Source: Wenyingzhuangia sp. 2_MG-2023
GTDB taxonomy: Bacteria > Bacteroidota > Bacteroidia > Flavobacteriales > Flavobacteriaceae
Direction of reading: 5' to 3'
Length of the DNA stretch: 64,000 nt
Assembly: GCF_030548295.1 (NCBI RefSeq)
Contig: NZ_JAUOSB010000005.1
Location: forward strand, 62,001-126,000
Shown: in pieces, positions 50,283 to 59,380 of the stretch
Layout of the letters: each line of letters opens with the position of its first letter
Numbering within the stretch: position 1 is the first letter of the stretch
The notes under the pieces: model-generated
Database searches by the model: none
Told to the model about the DNA's origin: nothing
The model's input: only the letters and a program-made list of their open reading frames with translations
Position numbers and translations under genes: made by a program

Positions 50283-50996
50283 ATGAAAAAATTAATACTC
50301 TTATTTTCCGCTGTTGTTCTTCTACAATTTTCCGCTAATGCAGCTATCAATCACTACGAAGAAAAACCTTTTGTTTTTGTTGAAAACAATGTAGAATACG
50401 CTGTTTTTAAAGATGGTCAATTTGATTTCAATATCATTCCCAAATCTAACAATATTCACATCAACACAAGAAACATTAATGTTAGTTTCAATACAGGACA
50501 AAATTACACTCCATACATCAAACACAATCGAAATGGAGAAATTGTTCAAATAGAAAATACTTCTATTTTTTACGATTATTATGGTAGAGTTAATAGAATT
50601 GGTAATGTTTCCATCAATTACAATAGATATGGATTTATAAACAATATCGGTAATTTAACCGTCTATTACCACCAAAATGGTGCTTATAACAGATCCGTAG
50701 GCTATGTTAATAGGTACAATATTAACTACAGACCATATAGAACTACATATACTAGACCTGTTACAAAAAGACGTGTTGTTGTTTACAACAAACCTAAATA
50801 TTATCCATCTAACAAATATTACGCAAACAAATACAACAAAAAAAACAAGTACACTTCTAAGAAAACAAAAGAATACAACTCTACAAAAAGCAGTCAAAAA
50901 AAGTCTGCTAAAACCGAATACACTACTAAAGATAATTCCGAATCTAGTGTTGCTTATAGTAAAAGAGAGAACAGCAATTCATACAGACGAAAATAA
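50283..50996 (+). CDS. Secreted basic Tyr/Asn-rich repeat protein
   Basis: This 237-residue protein has a clear signal peptide (about 1-20, cleaved near ANAAIN) and no recognisable enzyme domain. Residues about 75-140 are built of short units around G-x-[IV]-x-[RN]-I-G-N-[VL]-x-[IV]-x-Y: YGRVNRIGNVSINYN and YGFINNIGNLTVYYH are the clearest. The C-terminal 90 residues are low-complexity, rich in Tyr, Lys, Asn and Ser (KPKYYPSNKYYANKYNKKNK). It probably acts in the periplasm or outside. It is transcribed alone and closed by the hairpin at 51016-51051. The function is unknown. Confidence 0.75.
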   Translation: MKKLILLFSAVVLLQFSANAAINHYEEKPFVFVENNVEYAVFKDGQFDFNIIPKSNNIHINTRNINVSFNTGQNYTPYIKHNRNGEIVQIENTSIFYDYYGRVNRIGNVSINYNRYGFINNIGNLTVYYHQNGAYNRSVGYVNRYNINYRPYRTTYTRPVTKRRVVVYNKPKYYPSNKYYANKYNKKNKYTSKKTKEYNSTKSSQKKSAKTEYTTKDNSESSVAYSKRENSNSYRRK

Positions 50997-51015
50997 ACAT
51001 AAATTCTGCCAAAAT

Positions 51016-51051
51016 AAAAAAGGAAGTTTGATGTTTCAAACTTCCTTTTTT
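51016..51051. terminator. Bidirectional terminator between the repeat protein and sugar kinase genes
   Basis: A perfect 16-bp stem (51016-51031 with 51036-51051) containing GGAAGTTTGA/TCAAACTTCC, a 4-base loop, and A and T runs, lies between convergent genes. Confidence 0.92.
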
Positions 51052-51074
51052 GCATAATAATTTTTAATGAGCAA

Positions 51075-51926
51075 CTATAGCAAATGTTTTTTGTGATAGT
51101 TAATCATATTATCTATAGGTCTTTGAATAGCTCCTGCAAAAGTCAAATCGTACTTGTTGGCTACTTTCTCAATAATATTTGAGAAATAAAAAGCAACAGA
51201 ACCTATAAAATAAATAGGTGTTTCTTTTCCTTTTCCATAAGGTAAAACACGATATCTGAAAAATTCATCTACTCCTTTTTCTATCAAACCAGTAATATAA
51301 TCATGTTCTTTAAATTCAAACATAAAAGCAGCATGACTTGCTAAAAATGTATTTGGAGTTTTTCCTTTGTACAATTCTTTTTTAATATAGTCATCTTCCA
51401 AATTAAAGCTATCCTGAAATTTTTCTCTAATTTCTTCTGGCATAATTTTATAGTAGTAATCACGTATCAATTGTTTCCCAAAGTAATTACCGCTTGCCTC
51501 ATCCATAATAGCCCATCCTAAAGACACAGAACAAGACATTATTTCTTTTCCATCAAAATAACAACTATTAGAACCTGTTCCTAAAATACACACAATAGCT
51601 GGTTCTGCTTCTGATGCTGCATATACAGCTCCCAACATATCTTCTGCAACAACAATTTCTGCGTTTACAAAAATCTCTTGAAACACTTCTTCTAAGTTTT
51701 TTATTGCTTTAGATGTTCCACAACCTGCTCCGTAAAAGAAAACCTTTGTAACCTCTTTTCTTACCGGCTCTAAATTTATATTATCTAAAACTCTATCTTT
51801 AAGAATATCTTTATCTACAATAGCTGGATTCAATCCTTCCGTTCTGGTTTTAAACCTTTCCGTTTTATCTATGTTAAGGGCAAACCAATCCACCTTTGTA
51901 GATCCGCCATCTGCAATTAATATCAT
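51075..51926 (-). CDS. BadF/BadG-type ATPase, probable N-acetylglucosamine kinase
   Basis: This 283-residue ASKHA-fold protein opens with the phosphate-binding ILIADGGSTKVDWF, has VCILGTGSNSCYF as the second phosphate loop, GWAIMDEASGNYFG and the late YFIGSVAFYFSNII adenosine-site strand. The family phosphorylates N-acetylglucosamine or other amino sugars in the cytoplasm; the exact sugar cannot be told from sequence. It is transcribed alone on the minus strand, just downstream of the rpsA terminator. Confidence 0.85.
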   Translation of the reverse strand: MILIADGGSTKVDWFALNIDKTERFKTRTEGLNPAIVDKDILKDRVLDNINLEPVRKEVTKVFFYGAGCGTSKAIKNLEEVFQEIFVNAEIVVAEDMLGAVYAASEAEPAIVCILGTGSNSCYFDGKEIMSCSVSLGWAIMDEASGNYFGKQLIRDYYYKIMPEEIREKFQDSFNLEDDYIKKELYKGKTPNTFLASHAAFMFEFKEHDYITGLIEKGVDEFFRYRVLPYGKGKETPIYFIGSVAFYFSNIIEKVANKYDLTFAGAIQRPIDNMINYHKKHLL

Positions 51927-51986
51927 AATAATTAATTTTTAGTTTTATACTTCATACTGGTGGGGTAAATATACAAAGTATGGCAC

Positions 51987-52020
51987 AAAAAAAGCTGTTT
52001 TGGCGAACCAAAACAGCTTT
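51987..52020 (-). terminator. Terminator after rpsA
   Basis: AAAGCTGTTTTGG (51991-52003) pairs with CCAAAACAGCTTT (52008-52020) around a CGAA loop, and the A run at 51987-51993 gives a U tract on the minus-strand transcript. It starts 21 bases past the rpsA stop. Confidence 0.9.
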
Positions 52021-52041
52021 AAATTTATCTAAAAAGGAAGC

Positions 52042-53838
52042 TTATTTCCCTTCCATTTTTTTCTTCAAATCAGCCAATCCAGCGATGTCTCCAAAAGTAG
52101 ACTTGCTTTCTGTGTTTGCTTCAGCTTTTCTAGCTTGAGCTTTTACATTTTTAGCTTCTGCATCTTTAAAAGTAGCAGTGTGAGAAGCAACAATTCTTCT
52201 AAATTCTTTAGAGAACTCTATTACTTTGAAAATAGCAGTATCTCCTTTGTTAATTTTAGAACCATCTTCTTTTTCTAACAAACGAGTAGGTACAAATGCT
52301 TCAACTCCTTCTTGGAATTCAACAACAGCACCTTTGTCAGTTTTCTCTTTTACAGTTCCTTCGTGGTCAGTATTCAAAGCGTAAGTAGCTTCGTGTCCAT
52401 CCCAAGGATTGCTTTGAGTTTGTTTGTGTCCTAAGTTTAATTTTCTGTTTTCAACATCCAATTCTAACACTTGTACATCTAATTTATCACCTACAGCAAC
52501 AAAGTCAGATGGGTGTTTGATTTTCTTAGTCCATGACAAGTCAGAAATATAAACCAATCCATCAATACCTTCTTCTAACTCAACAAAAACACCAAAGTTA
52601 GTGTAGTTACGAACAATTCCGTTGTGAGTAGATCCGATTGGGTATTTAGCAGTAATATCCGCCCATGGATCTGGGTGTAATTGCTTGATACCTAATGACA
52701 TTTTACGTTCTTCTCTATCTAAAGTCAATACTTGAGCATCTACAATATCTCCGATTTTCACGAAATCTTGTGCAGAACGCAAGTGAGTAGACCAAGACAT
52801 TTCAGAAACGTGAATCAATCCTTCAACTCCTTCAGCAACTTCGATAAATGCACCGTAGTCAGCCAAAACAACAACTTTTCCTTTAACTTTATCACCAACA
52901 TTTAAGTTCGTATCTAAAGCATCCCAAGGGTGTTGAGACAATTGCTTCAATCCTAATTGGATTCTAGTTTTCTTGTCATCAAAGTCTAAAATTACAACGT
53001 TTAATTTTTGATCTAATTCAACTACCTCAGACGGGTGGTTAATTCTTGACCAAGATAAATCTGTAATGTGGATCAATCCATCTACTCCTCCTAAATCTAC
53101 GAATACACCGTAAGAAGTAACGTTTTTAACCACACCTTCTAATACTTGACCTTTTTCTAATCCAGAAATAATTTCTTTTTTCTGAACTTCAATATCAGCC
53201 TCGATAAGAGCTTTGTGAGATACAACAACGTTCTTAAATTCGTGGTTGATTTTCACAACTTTGAATTCCATTGTTTTGTCTACATACTGATCGTAATCTC
53301 TAATTGGCTTCACGTCAATTTGAGATCCTGGTAAGAATGCTTCAATTCCAAAAACATCAACAATCATACCTCCTCTAGTTCTACACTTAACGTATCCGTT
53401 AACTACTTCACCAGATTCTTGAGCAGCAATAACTCTATCCCAAGCTTTGATTACTCTTGCTTTTTTGTGAGACAATACCAATTGTCCTGAGTGATCTTCT
53501 CTTCTATCAACTAAAACCTCTACTTTATCTCCAACAGCTAAGTTAGGATTGTAACGGAATTCATTTAAAGAAATAACTCCCTCAGATTTAGAATTGATAT
53601 CGATGATCGCGTCACGGTCAGTAATACGAACTACAGTTCCTTCAATTACATCACGTTCGTTAACAAAACCTACAGTTCCTTCTAAAGCAGCGTCAAATTC
53701 CTTCAACTTTTCTTCGTTAACTTCATCAATACCTTGCTCGTATTTGTGCCAGTTAAAGTTTGCTAAAAATTCTTGTGGGTTTACTTGTACAGTTTCTTGC
53801 TCTTGAGCTTCTACTGTGTTTTGAGTTTCTTCAGACAT
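52042..53838 (-). CDS. rpsA: 30S ribosomal protein S1
   Basis: S1 binds mRNA at the small subunit. The 598-residue protein has a short acidic N-terminus and six S1 RNA-binding domains starting about residues 60, 145, 230, 315, 400 and 485; the central ones carry YGVFVDLGGVDGLIHITDLSW, YGAFIEVAEGVEGLIHVSE and FGVFVELEEGIDGLVYISD (the last residues DLSW or MSW). It is the typical Bacteroidota form, slightly longer than the Escherichia coli protein. It has its own promoter (53961-53968) with a leader of about 115 bases, and its own terminator. Confidence 0.97.
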   Translation of the reverse strand: MSEETQNTVEAQEQETVQVNPQEFLANFNWHKYEQGIDEVNEEKLKEFDAALEGTVGFVNERDVIEGTVVRITDRDAIIDINSKSEGVISLNEFRYNPNLAVGDKVEVLVDRREDHSGQLVLSHKKARVIKAWDRVIAAQESGEVVNGYVKCRTRGGMIVDVFGIEAFLPGSQIDVKPIRDYDQYVDKTMEFKVVKINHEFKNVVVSHKALIEADIEVQKKEIISGLEKGQVLEGVVKNVTSYGVFVDLGGVDGLIHITDLSWSRINHPSEVVELDQKLNVVILDFDDKKTRIQLGLKQLSQHPWDALDTNLNVGDKVKGKVVVLADYGAFIEVAEGVEGLIHVSEMSWSTHLRSAQDFVKIGDIVDAQVLTLDREERKMSLGIKQLHPDPWADITAKYPIGSTHNGIVRNYTNFGVFVELEEGIDGLVYISDLSWTKKIKHPSDFVAVGDKLDVQVLELDVENRKLNLGHKQTQSNPWDGHEATYALNTDHEGTVKEKTDKGAVVEFQEGVEAFVPTRLLEKEDGSKINKGDTAIFKVIEFSKEFRRIVASHTATFKDAEAKNVKAQARKAEANTESKSTFGDIAGLADLKKKMEGK

Positions 53839-53960
53839 TTGTCTAAAATAATTTGTATTTAGCTGAAAATCAGTTTTTAAAAGCGAGTAACAACAACTAA
53901 AGGTGTTAATTGATTTTTTGTTTCATTCCTTTTCTAAACCTAGCTCGCTAAAAAGGACTG

Positions 53961-53968
53961 CAAATATA
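53961..53968 (-). promoter_or_regulatory. Candidate -7 element of rpsA
   Basis: The minus strand reads TATATTTG, exact to TAnnTTTG, with TTAG (a near-match to TTTG) 19 bases upstream. It predicts a leader of about 115 bases before the rpsA ATG, long enough for translational autoregulation. Confidence 0.6.
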
Positions 53969-54132
53969 CAACATTTATTTTATTTAACTAATCGGTAAAT
54001 CAGTCTTTTATCACATCTTCAAAATATTTTTATAGGCAATTTTACAGCAACAAAAAAAGCTTTGTATGTGGTAGTTATTAGTAATAAAAAATTGACGATG
54101 ATAATTCAGAATACAAGTATAGCTACAAAAGA

Positions 54133-55026
54133 TCAAACATTGTTTTTAGATGTTTCTAGAGTGTATTTTTTTAATTGGAATCCTACTCCAACCAAAGAAA
54201 TTACGGCAGTTATAAACGTAAATAACAATCCAATGGCTACAGAAATATCTTTGTCATACCGCAACAAATCTGCGGCTTGGTAAAATACAAATTCTCTAAC
54301 ACCAATTCCCGCAAAAGAAACAATAGATAATACAACGGAGATTAAAAAGACCAATAAGTACGATAATAGATCTGATAAAACATCAAAATTAACAACCAAA
54401 CAACCGATGGAAATCAACTGAAGAATTTGTACAATGATTGACAATCCTAAGGTTTTAAAAAACACATCTTTAAAAGATGGAAATAGTTTGTGAACAAAAA
54501 TCAAAGAAATTAACGGAATCAGGGCTAGTAACAAAAACCCTAAGACATATAACAAAACATTAGATTTGATCCAACCTAAAGACTGTACAAAAGGAATACA
54601 TAAAACTACCAACAACATTCCAATAGCCGTCAATCCCGAAAAACGATCTATAAAAACTGCTGCTGATAGTTTTTTTACTTTCCAGTCAAATTGTTTGTTC
54701 AATTTAAAAATTTTATATGCATCTCCTCCTATTCCTCCTGGAATAAAAAAATTATAAAACATTCCTATAAAATAGAGAACATGATTGCTTTTGTGTGATA
54801 AGAAATAACCTAAAGCATGAAAAAAAGTATTCAATCTAATGGAAGAAACCCATTGAGATATCAATAAAAAAACAGCACTGCACACCAACAAACCTACATT
54901 GCTTTCTCTTATAATGTTAAACACATCTGAAAAAGAGATTTTAGTAGCAACAAAATAAAACAGGAGTGCACTGACTCCTATTTTTAAGCTTGTGGTTACA
55001 ATTTTCTTAAGTTGTTTAGTTTTCAA
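54133..55026 (-). CDS. UPF0104/AglD-like integral membrane protein
   Basis: This 297-residue protein has about eight transmembrane helices and belongs to the lysylphosphatidylglycerol-synthase-type membrane domain family (UPF0104). The FYNFFIPGGIGGDAYKIFKL stretch and GIGVREFVFYQAA motif are characteristic. Stand-alone members often sit next to polyprenyl-phosphate glycosyltransferases and may flip or modify lipid-linked sugars. It overlaps the GT2 gene by 11 bases, so the two are co-translated. It lacks the soluble synthase domain, so it is unlikely to make lysyl-phosphatidylglycerol. Confidence 0.87.
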   Translation of the reverse strand: MKTKQLKKIVTTSLKIGVSALLFYFVATKISFSDVFNIIRESNVGLLVCSAVFLLISQWVSSIRLNTFFHALGYFLSHKSNHVLYFIGMFYNFFIPGGIGGDAYKIFKLNKQFDWKVKKLSAAVFIDRFSGLTAIGMLLVVLCIPFVQSLGWIKSNVLLYVLGFLLLALIPLISLIFVHKLFPSFKDVFFKTLGLSIIVQILQLISIGCLVVNFDVLSDLLSYLLVFLISVVLSIVSFAGIGVREFVFYQAADLLRYDKDISVAIGLLFTFITAVISLVGVGFQLKKYTLETSKNNV

Positions 55027-55960
55027 AAGTAGTTACTTTTCTTAAGTTGTACGGACGTTTGTCTTGAGATTCGTAATATGTTTTCATCAACAAATCTATA
55101 ATGATTCCTACAGTAAAAAACTGAATTCCCATTACCACCATCAACACTCCTAAAATCAACAAAGGTCTTCCCCAAATGTCTTCTCCTAACAATTTAATTA
55201 CCAACAAATAAATATTGATAAGCATTCCAATACCGGCAAAAGTCAATCCGATATTTCCGAATAAATAAATTGGTTTTTGCAAATATTTTCTTTGGAACAG
55301 AATCAATAACAAATCATTGATTACTTTAAACGTTCTTCCCAAACCGTATTTAGAAACTCCAAACTGACGAGCATGGTGTTTTACGGGCATTTCAGAAATA
55401 CGAGCTCCATTCATAAACGTTACCAAAGAAATAAAACGGTGCATTTCACCATACAATTTCAATCCCTTAGCAGTTTCTGCTGTAAAAATTTTAATAGCAC
55501 AACCGTGATCAGTAATATGTAATCCCGTAGTTTTTCTAATGATGAAATTGGCTATTTTTGAAGGCAAGGTTCTTACAAAATTATCTTTTCTTTTTTGACG
55601 AATTCCTGTAATCATGTCCAAATCCTCCTCTATCAACTTGTCCAACATTGCTGGCAAATCCGATGGGTCATTCTGTAAATCACCATCCATGGTTATGATA
55701 TAATCTCCTTTGGCAGTATCTATACCGGCTGCAATGGCAGAACTTTGTCCGTAATTTTTTCTAAGTTCTACTAAAATTACTTTAGGATGTTTTAGTTCTT
55801 TTATTTCTTTACGTGTGTTGTCTGTAGAACAATCGTCTATATATATAATTTCATACTGATAACCTTCTAAACCTCTATCTATATTCTCAGTTAATAAGGT
55901 TACATTCCCTTCTTCATTGTAAACGGGAATTACGATGGATAACAAACTAGTCTTACTCAT
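55016..55960 (-). CDS. GT2 glycosyltransferase of the ArnC/DPM polyprenyl-phosphate type
   Basis: This 314-residue enzyme transfers a sugar from a nucleotide donor to undecaprenyl phosphate. The catalytic GT-A domain has IVIPVYNEEGNV, YIDDCSTDNT, the metal-binding TMDGDLQNDP and DHGCAIKIF, and two C-terminal transmembrane helices (about 230-290) anchor it. The product would be the donor for the ArnT-like enzymes encoded just upstream at 56078-59362. It is separated from them by 117 bases and overlaps the UPF0104-type gene by 11. Confidence 0.92.
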   Translation of the reverse strand: MSKTSLLSIVIPVYNEEGNVTLLTENIDRGLEGYQYEIIYIDDCSTDNTRKEIKELKHPKVILVELRKNYGQSSAIAAGIDTAKGDYIITMDGDLQNDPSDLPAMLDKLIEEDLDMITGIRQKRKDNFVRTLPSKIANFIIRKTTGLHITDHGCAIKIFTAETAKGLKLYGEMHRFISLVTFMNGARISEMPVKHHARQFGVSKYGLGRTFKVINDLLLILFQRKYLQKPIYLFGNIGLTFAGIGMLINIYLLVIKLLGEDIWGRPLLILGVLMVVMGIQFFTVGIIIDLLMKTYYESQDKRPYNLRKVTTFEN

Positions 55961-56077
55961 TTTTTATGTTTTCGATTAGGCAAACTTACTGATAAAACAC
56001 ATAATTTAAACTACATTCTTTCAATTTATCATCATTTTCAGCAGTCTCATTCATTTTATTTTGCCTCTTGTTTTAGA

Positions 56078-57745
56078 TTACTTTATCACTAAATATCTCT
56101 TGCTTAATTTTTTGTGTCTTGTTTTAGGATTCAAAAAAGCAGGTTTTAGCATTGTAATTCTGTAATGCTCTAACTCATATTCTTTTGTCCAAACAACCCC
56201 ACTTTTCTTCAATTCTTGATTGGATTTTTCATCAATATACAACCATTGTCCTGGTTTTAAATCTTCCGCAACTTTATCCAAAGGAATGGTTTCTAAAATT
56301 TCATGTGTATAAAAATTTAAAGACCAACTCCACAATCCATCCAACAAAAACAAATCTTTTTTAGCCACATGATGTTCTTGTATTATTTTGGTTGCAGGAA
56401 TCCCAGATTGGTATTGTAATAAATTGGGATAAAACTGAGCATTCAATGTAAAATTGATCAGAATCATAAAACCAACAGAAGCCACAATCAGCTTTCTAAA
56501 AGGTTCTGCTTTTACTTTGATCAAAAAATAAATCAGTAAAAATAAAATCACCAAAATCCCAAAAACAACAAACATATTTTTTAAAGGAAATGCATAGAAA
56601 GACAAGGTTAAAACAAACAACGATAGAAAAGAGAACAATCCTATTTGAAAATTAGCCCAACGTTTTAGCGTTTTTACTTTGTGTTCTGAATGCAATTGCC
56701 ACAAATAACTAACGACCAAAATAGCCATTAATGAAAATAGACTATTTAAGTAATGAGGCAATTTAAATTTAGAAGTACTGATTACCAACAATACCAAAAG
56801 TACACCTAAAGAGCTCATCAACTCAAAAGATTTAATTTTTCTAAATTTTTGTGTAATTCCTTTTTTAATATTTACAAACAAACCTGTATACATTAACAAT
56901 GGCCAAGGTAAAAAAGCCCACAAAATAGTGTGAAAAAAGAAAAAATAATCTGGACTATTTTGTTGATGCCCCGTAGCTGTTAATCTATTAAAACTCTGAT
57001 CCCATAAAATAAAACGAACACCAGAAATGTTATTTTTTCCTAAGAACACCTTTTCTGGATGCAAATCAAATTGTAAATAATACGCATAAAGAATTGGAGA
57101 AATAAACAACGCATAAGCAAACACACCCAATAGTAACTTCCACGAAAAAACGTAGTTCCATTTACGTGCATAAATTACATGAACCAGCATGATGACTCCA
57201 CAAACAAAAACCGCCAACTGTCCTTTAGTTCCAAAACCTATGGCCAAACCTAAAAAACCTAACAATATGTTTTTAAGATTTCCAGAATCTAAATACTTGA
57301 CAAAATTATAAACTGCCAAAATTGTAGCTCCCGTTAAAACAGCATCAGTTCTTACATCGTGATTTGATAAAATAACAGCTTGGGCAGCTAAAAAAATCAA
57401 TGCTGCAATATGATTGATTTTTTTTCCATAAAAATGAACGGCTAACTTATTGGTGCAATAAGCTCCCATAAATGTAAACAGTAAAGCTGGAATTCGGTAT
57501 GCCCAATCGTAAATTCCAAAAATTTTAAACGACAGTGCTGCCAACCAAAAATGCACGTGAGGTTTGTCTAAATAATCTTGAGTTCCTTTGTATATATTCC
57601 AAAAATCATTTTTCAAATACATTCTCATTGCCATGGTTGCATGTTGTGCAGAATCATTTTCCATTACAGGAATAAACAACCCACACACATATACTAAAAG
57701 CAATAAACTATAGAGAATATAAACATCTCTTTTGGATAAAATCAT
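56078..57745 (-). CDS. ArnT-like (GT83/GT39) membrane glycosyltransferase
   Basis: This 555-residue integral membrane protein has about 12 helices. The first periplasmic loop carries FIPVMENDSAQHATMAMRM, where Glu and Asp fit the catalytic carboxylates of GT-C enzymes, and TQDYLDKPHVHFWLAALSF matches ArnT/PMT-type sequences. Such enzymes move a sugar from undecaprenyl phosphate to lipid A or a surface glycan on the periplasmic side. It lies 12 bases after a second ArnT-like gene. The sugar and acceptor are unknown. Confidence 0.88.
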   Translation of the reverse strand: MILSKRDVYILYSLLLLVYVCGLFIPVMENDSAQHATMAMRMYLKNDFWNIYKGTQDYLDKPHVHFWLAALSFKIFGIYDWAYRIPALLFTFMGAYCTNKLAVHFYGKKINHIAALIFLAAQAVILSNHDVRTDAVLTGATILAVYNFVKYLDSGNLKNILLGFLGLAIGFGTKGQLAVFVCGVIMLVHVIYARKWNYVFSWKLLLGVFAYALFISPILYAYYLQFDLHPEKVFLGKNNISGVRFILWDQSFNRLTATGHQQNSPDYFFFFHTILWAFLPWPLLMYTGLFVNIKKGITQKFRKIKSFELMSSLGVLLVLLVISTSKFKLPHYLNSLFSLMAILVVSYLWQLHSEHKVKTLKRWANFQIGLFSFLSLFVLTLSFYAFPLKNMFVVFGILVILFLLIYFLIKVKAEPFRKLIVASVGFMILINFTLNAQFYPNLLQYQSGIPATKIIQEHHVAKKDLFLLDGLWSWSLNFYTHEILETIPLDKVAEDLKPGQWLYIDEKSNQELKKSGVVWTKEYELEHYRITMLKPAFLNPKTRHKKLSKRYLVIK

Positions 57746-57757
57746 GTTTTAACTATT

Positions 57758-59362
57758 TTACTCAGGAATTGAATTTATTCCTTTTTCATAGACTCTTGTT
57801 GTATGATTTTCAAACAAGCTCTTTTGTGAGAATACTTCTTTAAAAACACTCAATTCTTTTAGCTCCTCTTTATTTCTTGTATTGGTCATTACAACACCTG
57901 ATGGATATTTTTCTAAAAAGATTGATACTTCTGTAATACTTTGTACAACTTTATAAGTTCTATTAAAATTGATAGGAAAGGCAGCATCCATTCTTTTGTA
58001 AACAACAACAGGCCTATCCATACTTACCATTTCTTTGAATTTTTCTACAGGAGTGGCTTTTGTAAGTACAGGAAATGCGATTCCAAATAGCACCAAACCT
58101 AACAACATAAAAGTACCTATCAATAATTTGAAACTTATTTTTAAGTGCAGTTTTATATAGTAATAAAATGAAACACCTACACCAACAGGTACAAAAATTA
58201 ATAAGAAAGCTACCCAAGTTTTCCCTACCAATTGAGGCTCTAATGACAAGCCTACAAAACCAGCTACTGGAAGTGCTAGAGAAATCATCAACAAAACAAT
58301 CCATTCTGCATACTTCAATTTCAACTCCCCTTTTTTACTGTTTCTTCTATATTTCTTTTTAAAATACCATGCTAATAAAATAGCTATAAAAGGATAGCAA
58401 GGCATGGTATAATTAGGCAACTTGGTAGATGAGATTGCAAAAAATGCAACAAAAATAAGAACGACCAATCCACTATAAAAAATAAATACATTTTCTTTTT
58501 TCTGTTTCATAGACTCAAACAAAGCTCTAAAGCTCCAAAAAGAAAAAGGAAACATTCCTAAGAGCACAAAACCTATTGTAATCAAGAAAATTCCACCATG
58601 ACCTTCCATTTTCCCTTGAAAACGATTCAAGTTATGTTTAAAGAAAAAGCCCTCTGTAAAAACACCATTGGTAGTTTCGTGAGCCATATAAAACCAAGGA
58701 AAACTAATCAGTAAGGCCAACAGAATACCTTCTAAAAACTTGTACTTTAAAATCACTTTTAACGTGAAATTTTTATTCAACAACAAGTGTACAAAAGCCA
58801 CCAAACTTGGCAATACCAAAGCCACTGGACCTTTGGTTAGCATTCCAAACCCTACAGCAATATAAAGCAACCAAAGTATTTTTTTATCTTGAGAAATGTA
58901 AAAATCAATATAACAAAAGAACACCAAACTCACCCAAAAAATCAAATAAGGATCTGGTACTGCTAAATGAAATTCTTGAATAAAATAAAAGGATGATAGT
59001 AAAATCCAAAATGTAATTTTAGAAATTTCTTTTCCCAAATGTTTTTTGGTAAATACAAAAGTAGATAGAACGGTTAGTGCCCCGAAAACCGCAGAGAAGA
59101 ACCTGGCTCCAAAAGCGTTTACACCAAAAATTTTATATCCAATTATCATTAAAAAATAATGAAATGGAGGTTTGTCCGTTCTTACAACATCATTAAAAGT
59201 AGGTTTAAAATACGTTCCATACACCATCATTTCTCTGGCAGCTTCGCTATTTTTTGCTTCGTCTAGTATGTAAATAATAGAATCTCCTATACCAAACAAA
59301 CAAAGTACAAAAGCAAATAAAAACACCCATAAATAAGTGTATCGTGTATTGAATATTTTCAT
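57758..59362 (-). CDS. ArnT-like (GT83/GT39) membrane glycosyltransferase, second copy
   Basis: This 534-residue membrane protein has about 12 helices. The first loop holds YILDEAKNSEAAREMM, a good match to the ArnT catalytic loop, followed by VVRTDKPPFHYFLMIIGYKIFG. A soluble periplasmic tail of about 100 residues ends at the C-terminus. It is only distantly similar to the gene at 56078, so the pair probably adds different sugars or acts on different acceptors. It follows the PAP2 gene by 18 bases and precedes the other ArnT-like gene by 12. Confidence 0.9.
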   Translation of the reverse strand: MKIFNTRYTYLWVFLFAFVLCLFGIGDSIIYILDEAKNSEAAREMMVYGTYFKPTFNDVVRTDKPPFHYFLMIIGYKIFGVNAFGARFFSAVFGALTVLSTFVFTKKHLGKEISKITFWILLSSFYFIQEFHLAVPDPYLIFWVSLVFFCYIDFYISQDKKILWLLYIAVGFGMLTKGPVALVLPSLVAFVHLLLNKNFTLKVILKYKFLEGILLALLISFPWFYMAHETTNGVFTEGFFFKHNLNRFQGKMEGHGGIFLITIGFVLLGMFPFSFWSFRALFESMKQKKENVFIFYSGLVVLIFVAFFAISSTKLPNYTMPCYPFIAILLAWYFKKKYRRNSKKGELKLKYAEWIVLLMISLALPVAGFVGLSLEPQLVGKTWVAFLLIFVPVGVGVSFYYYIKLHLKISFKLLIGTFMLLGLVLFGIAFPVLTKATPVEKFKEMVSMDRPVVVYKRMDAAFPINFNRTYKVVQSITEVSIFLEKYPSGVVMTNTRNKEELKELSVFKEVFSQKSLFENHTTRVYEKGINSIPE

Positions 59363-59380
59363 TGTAATATTTGAATTACA

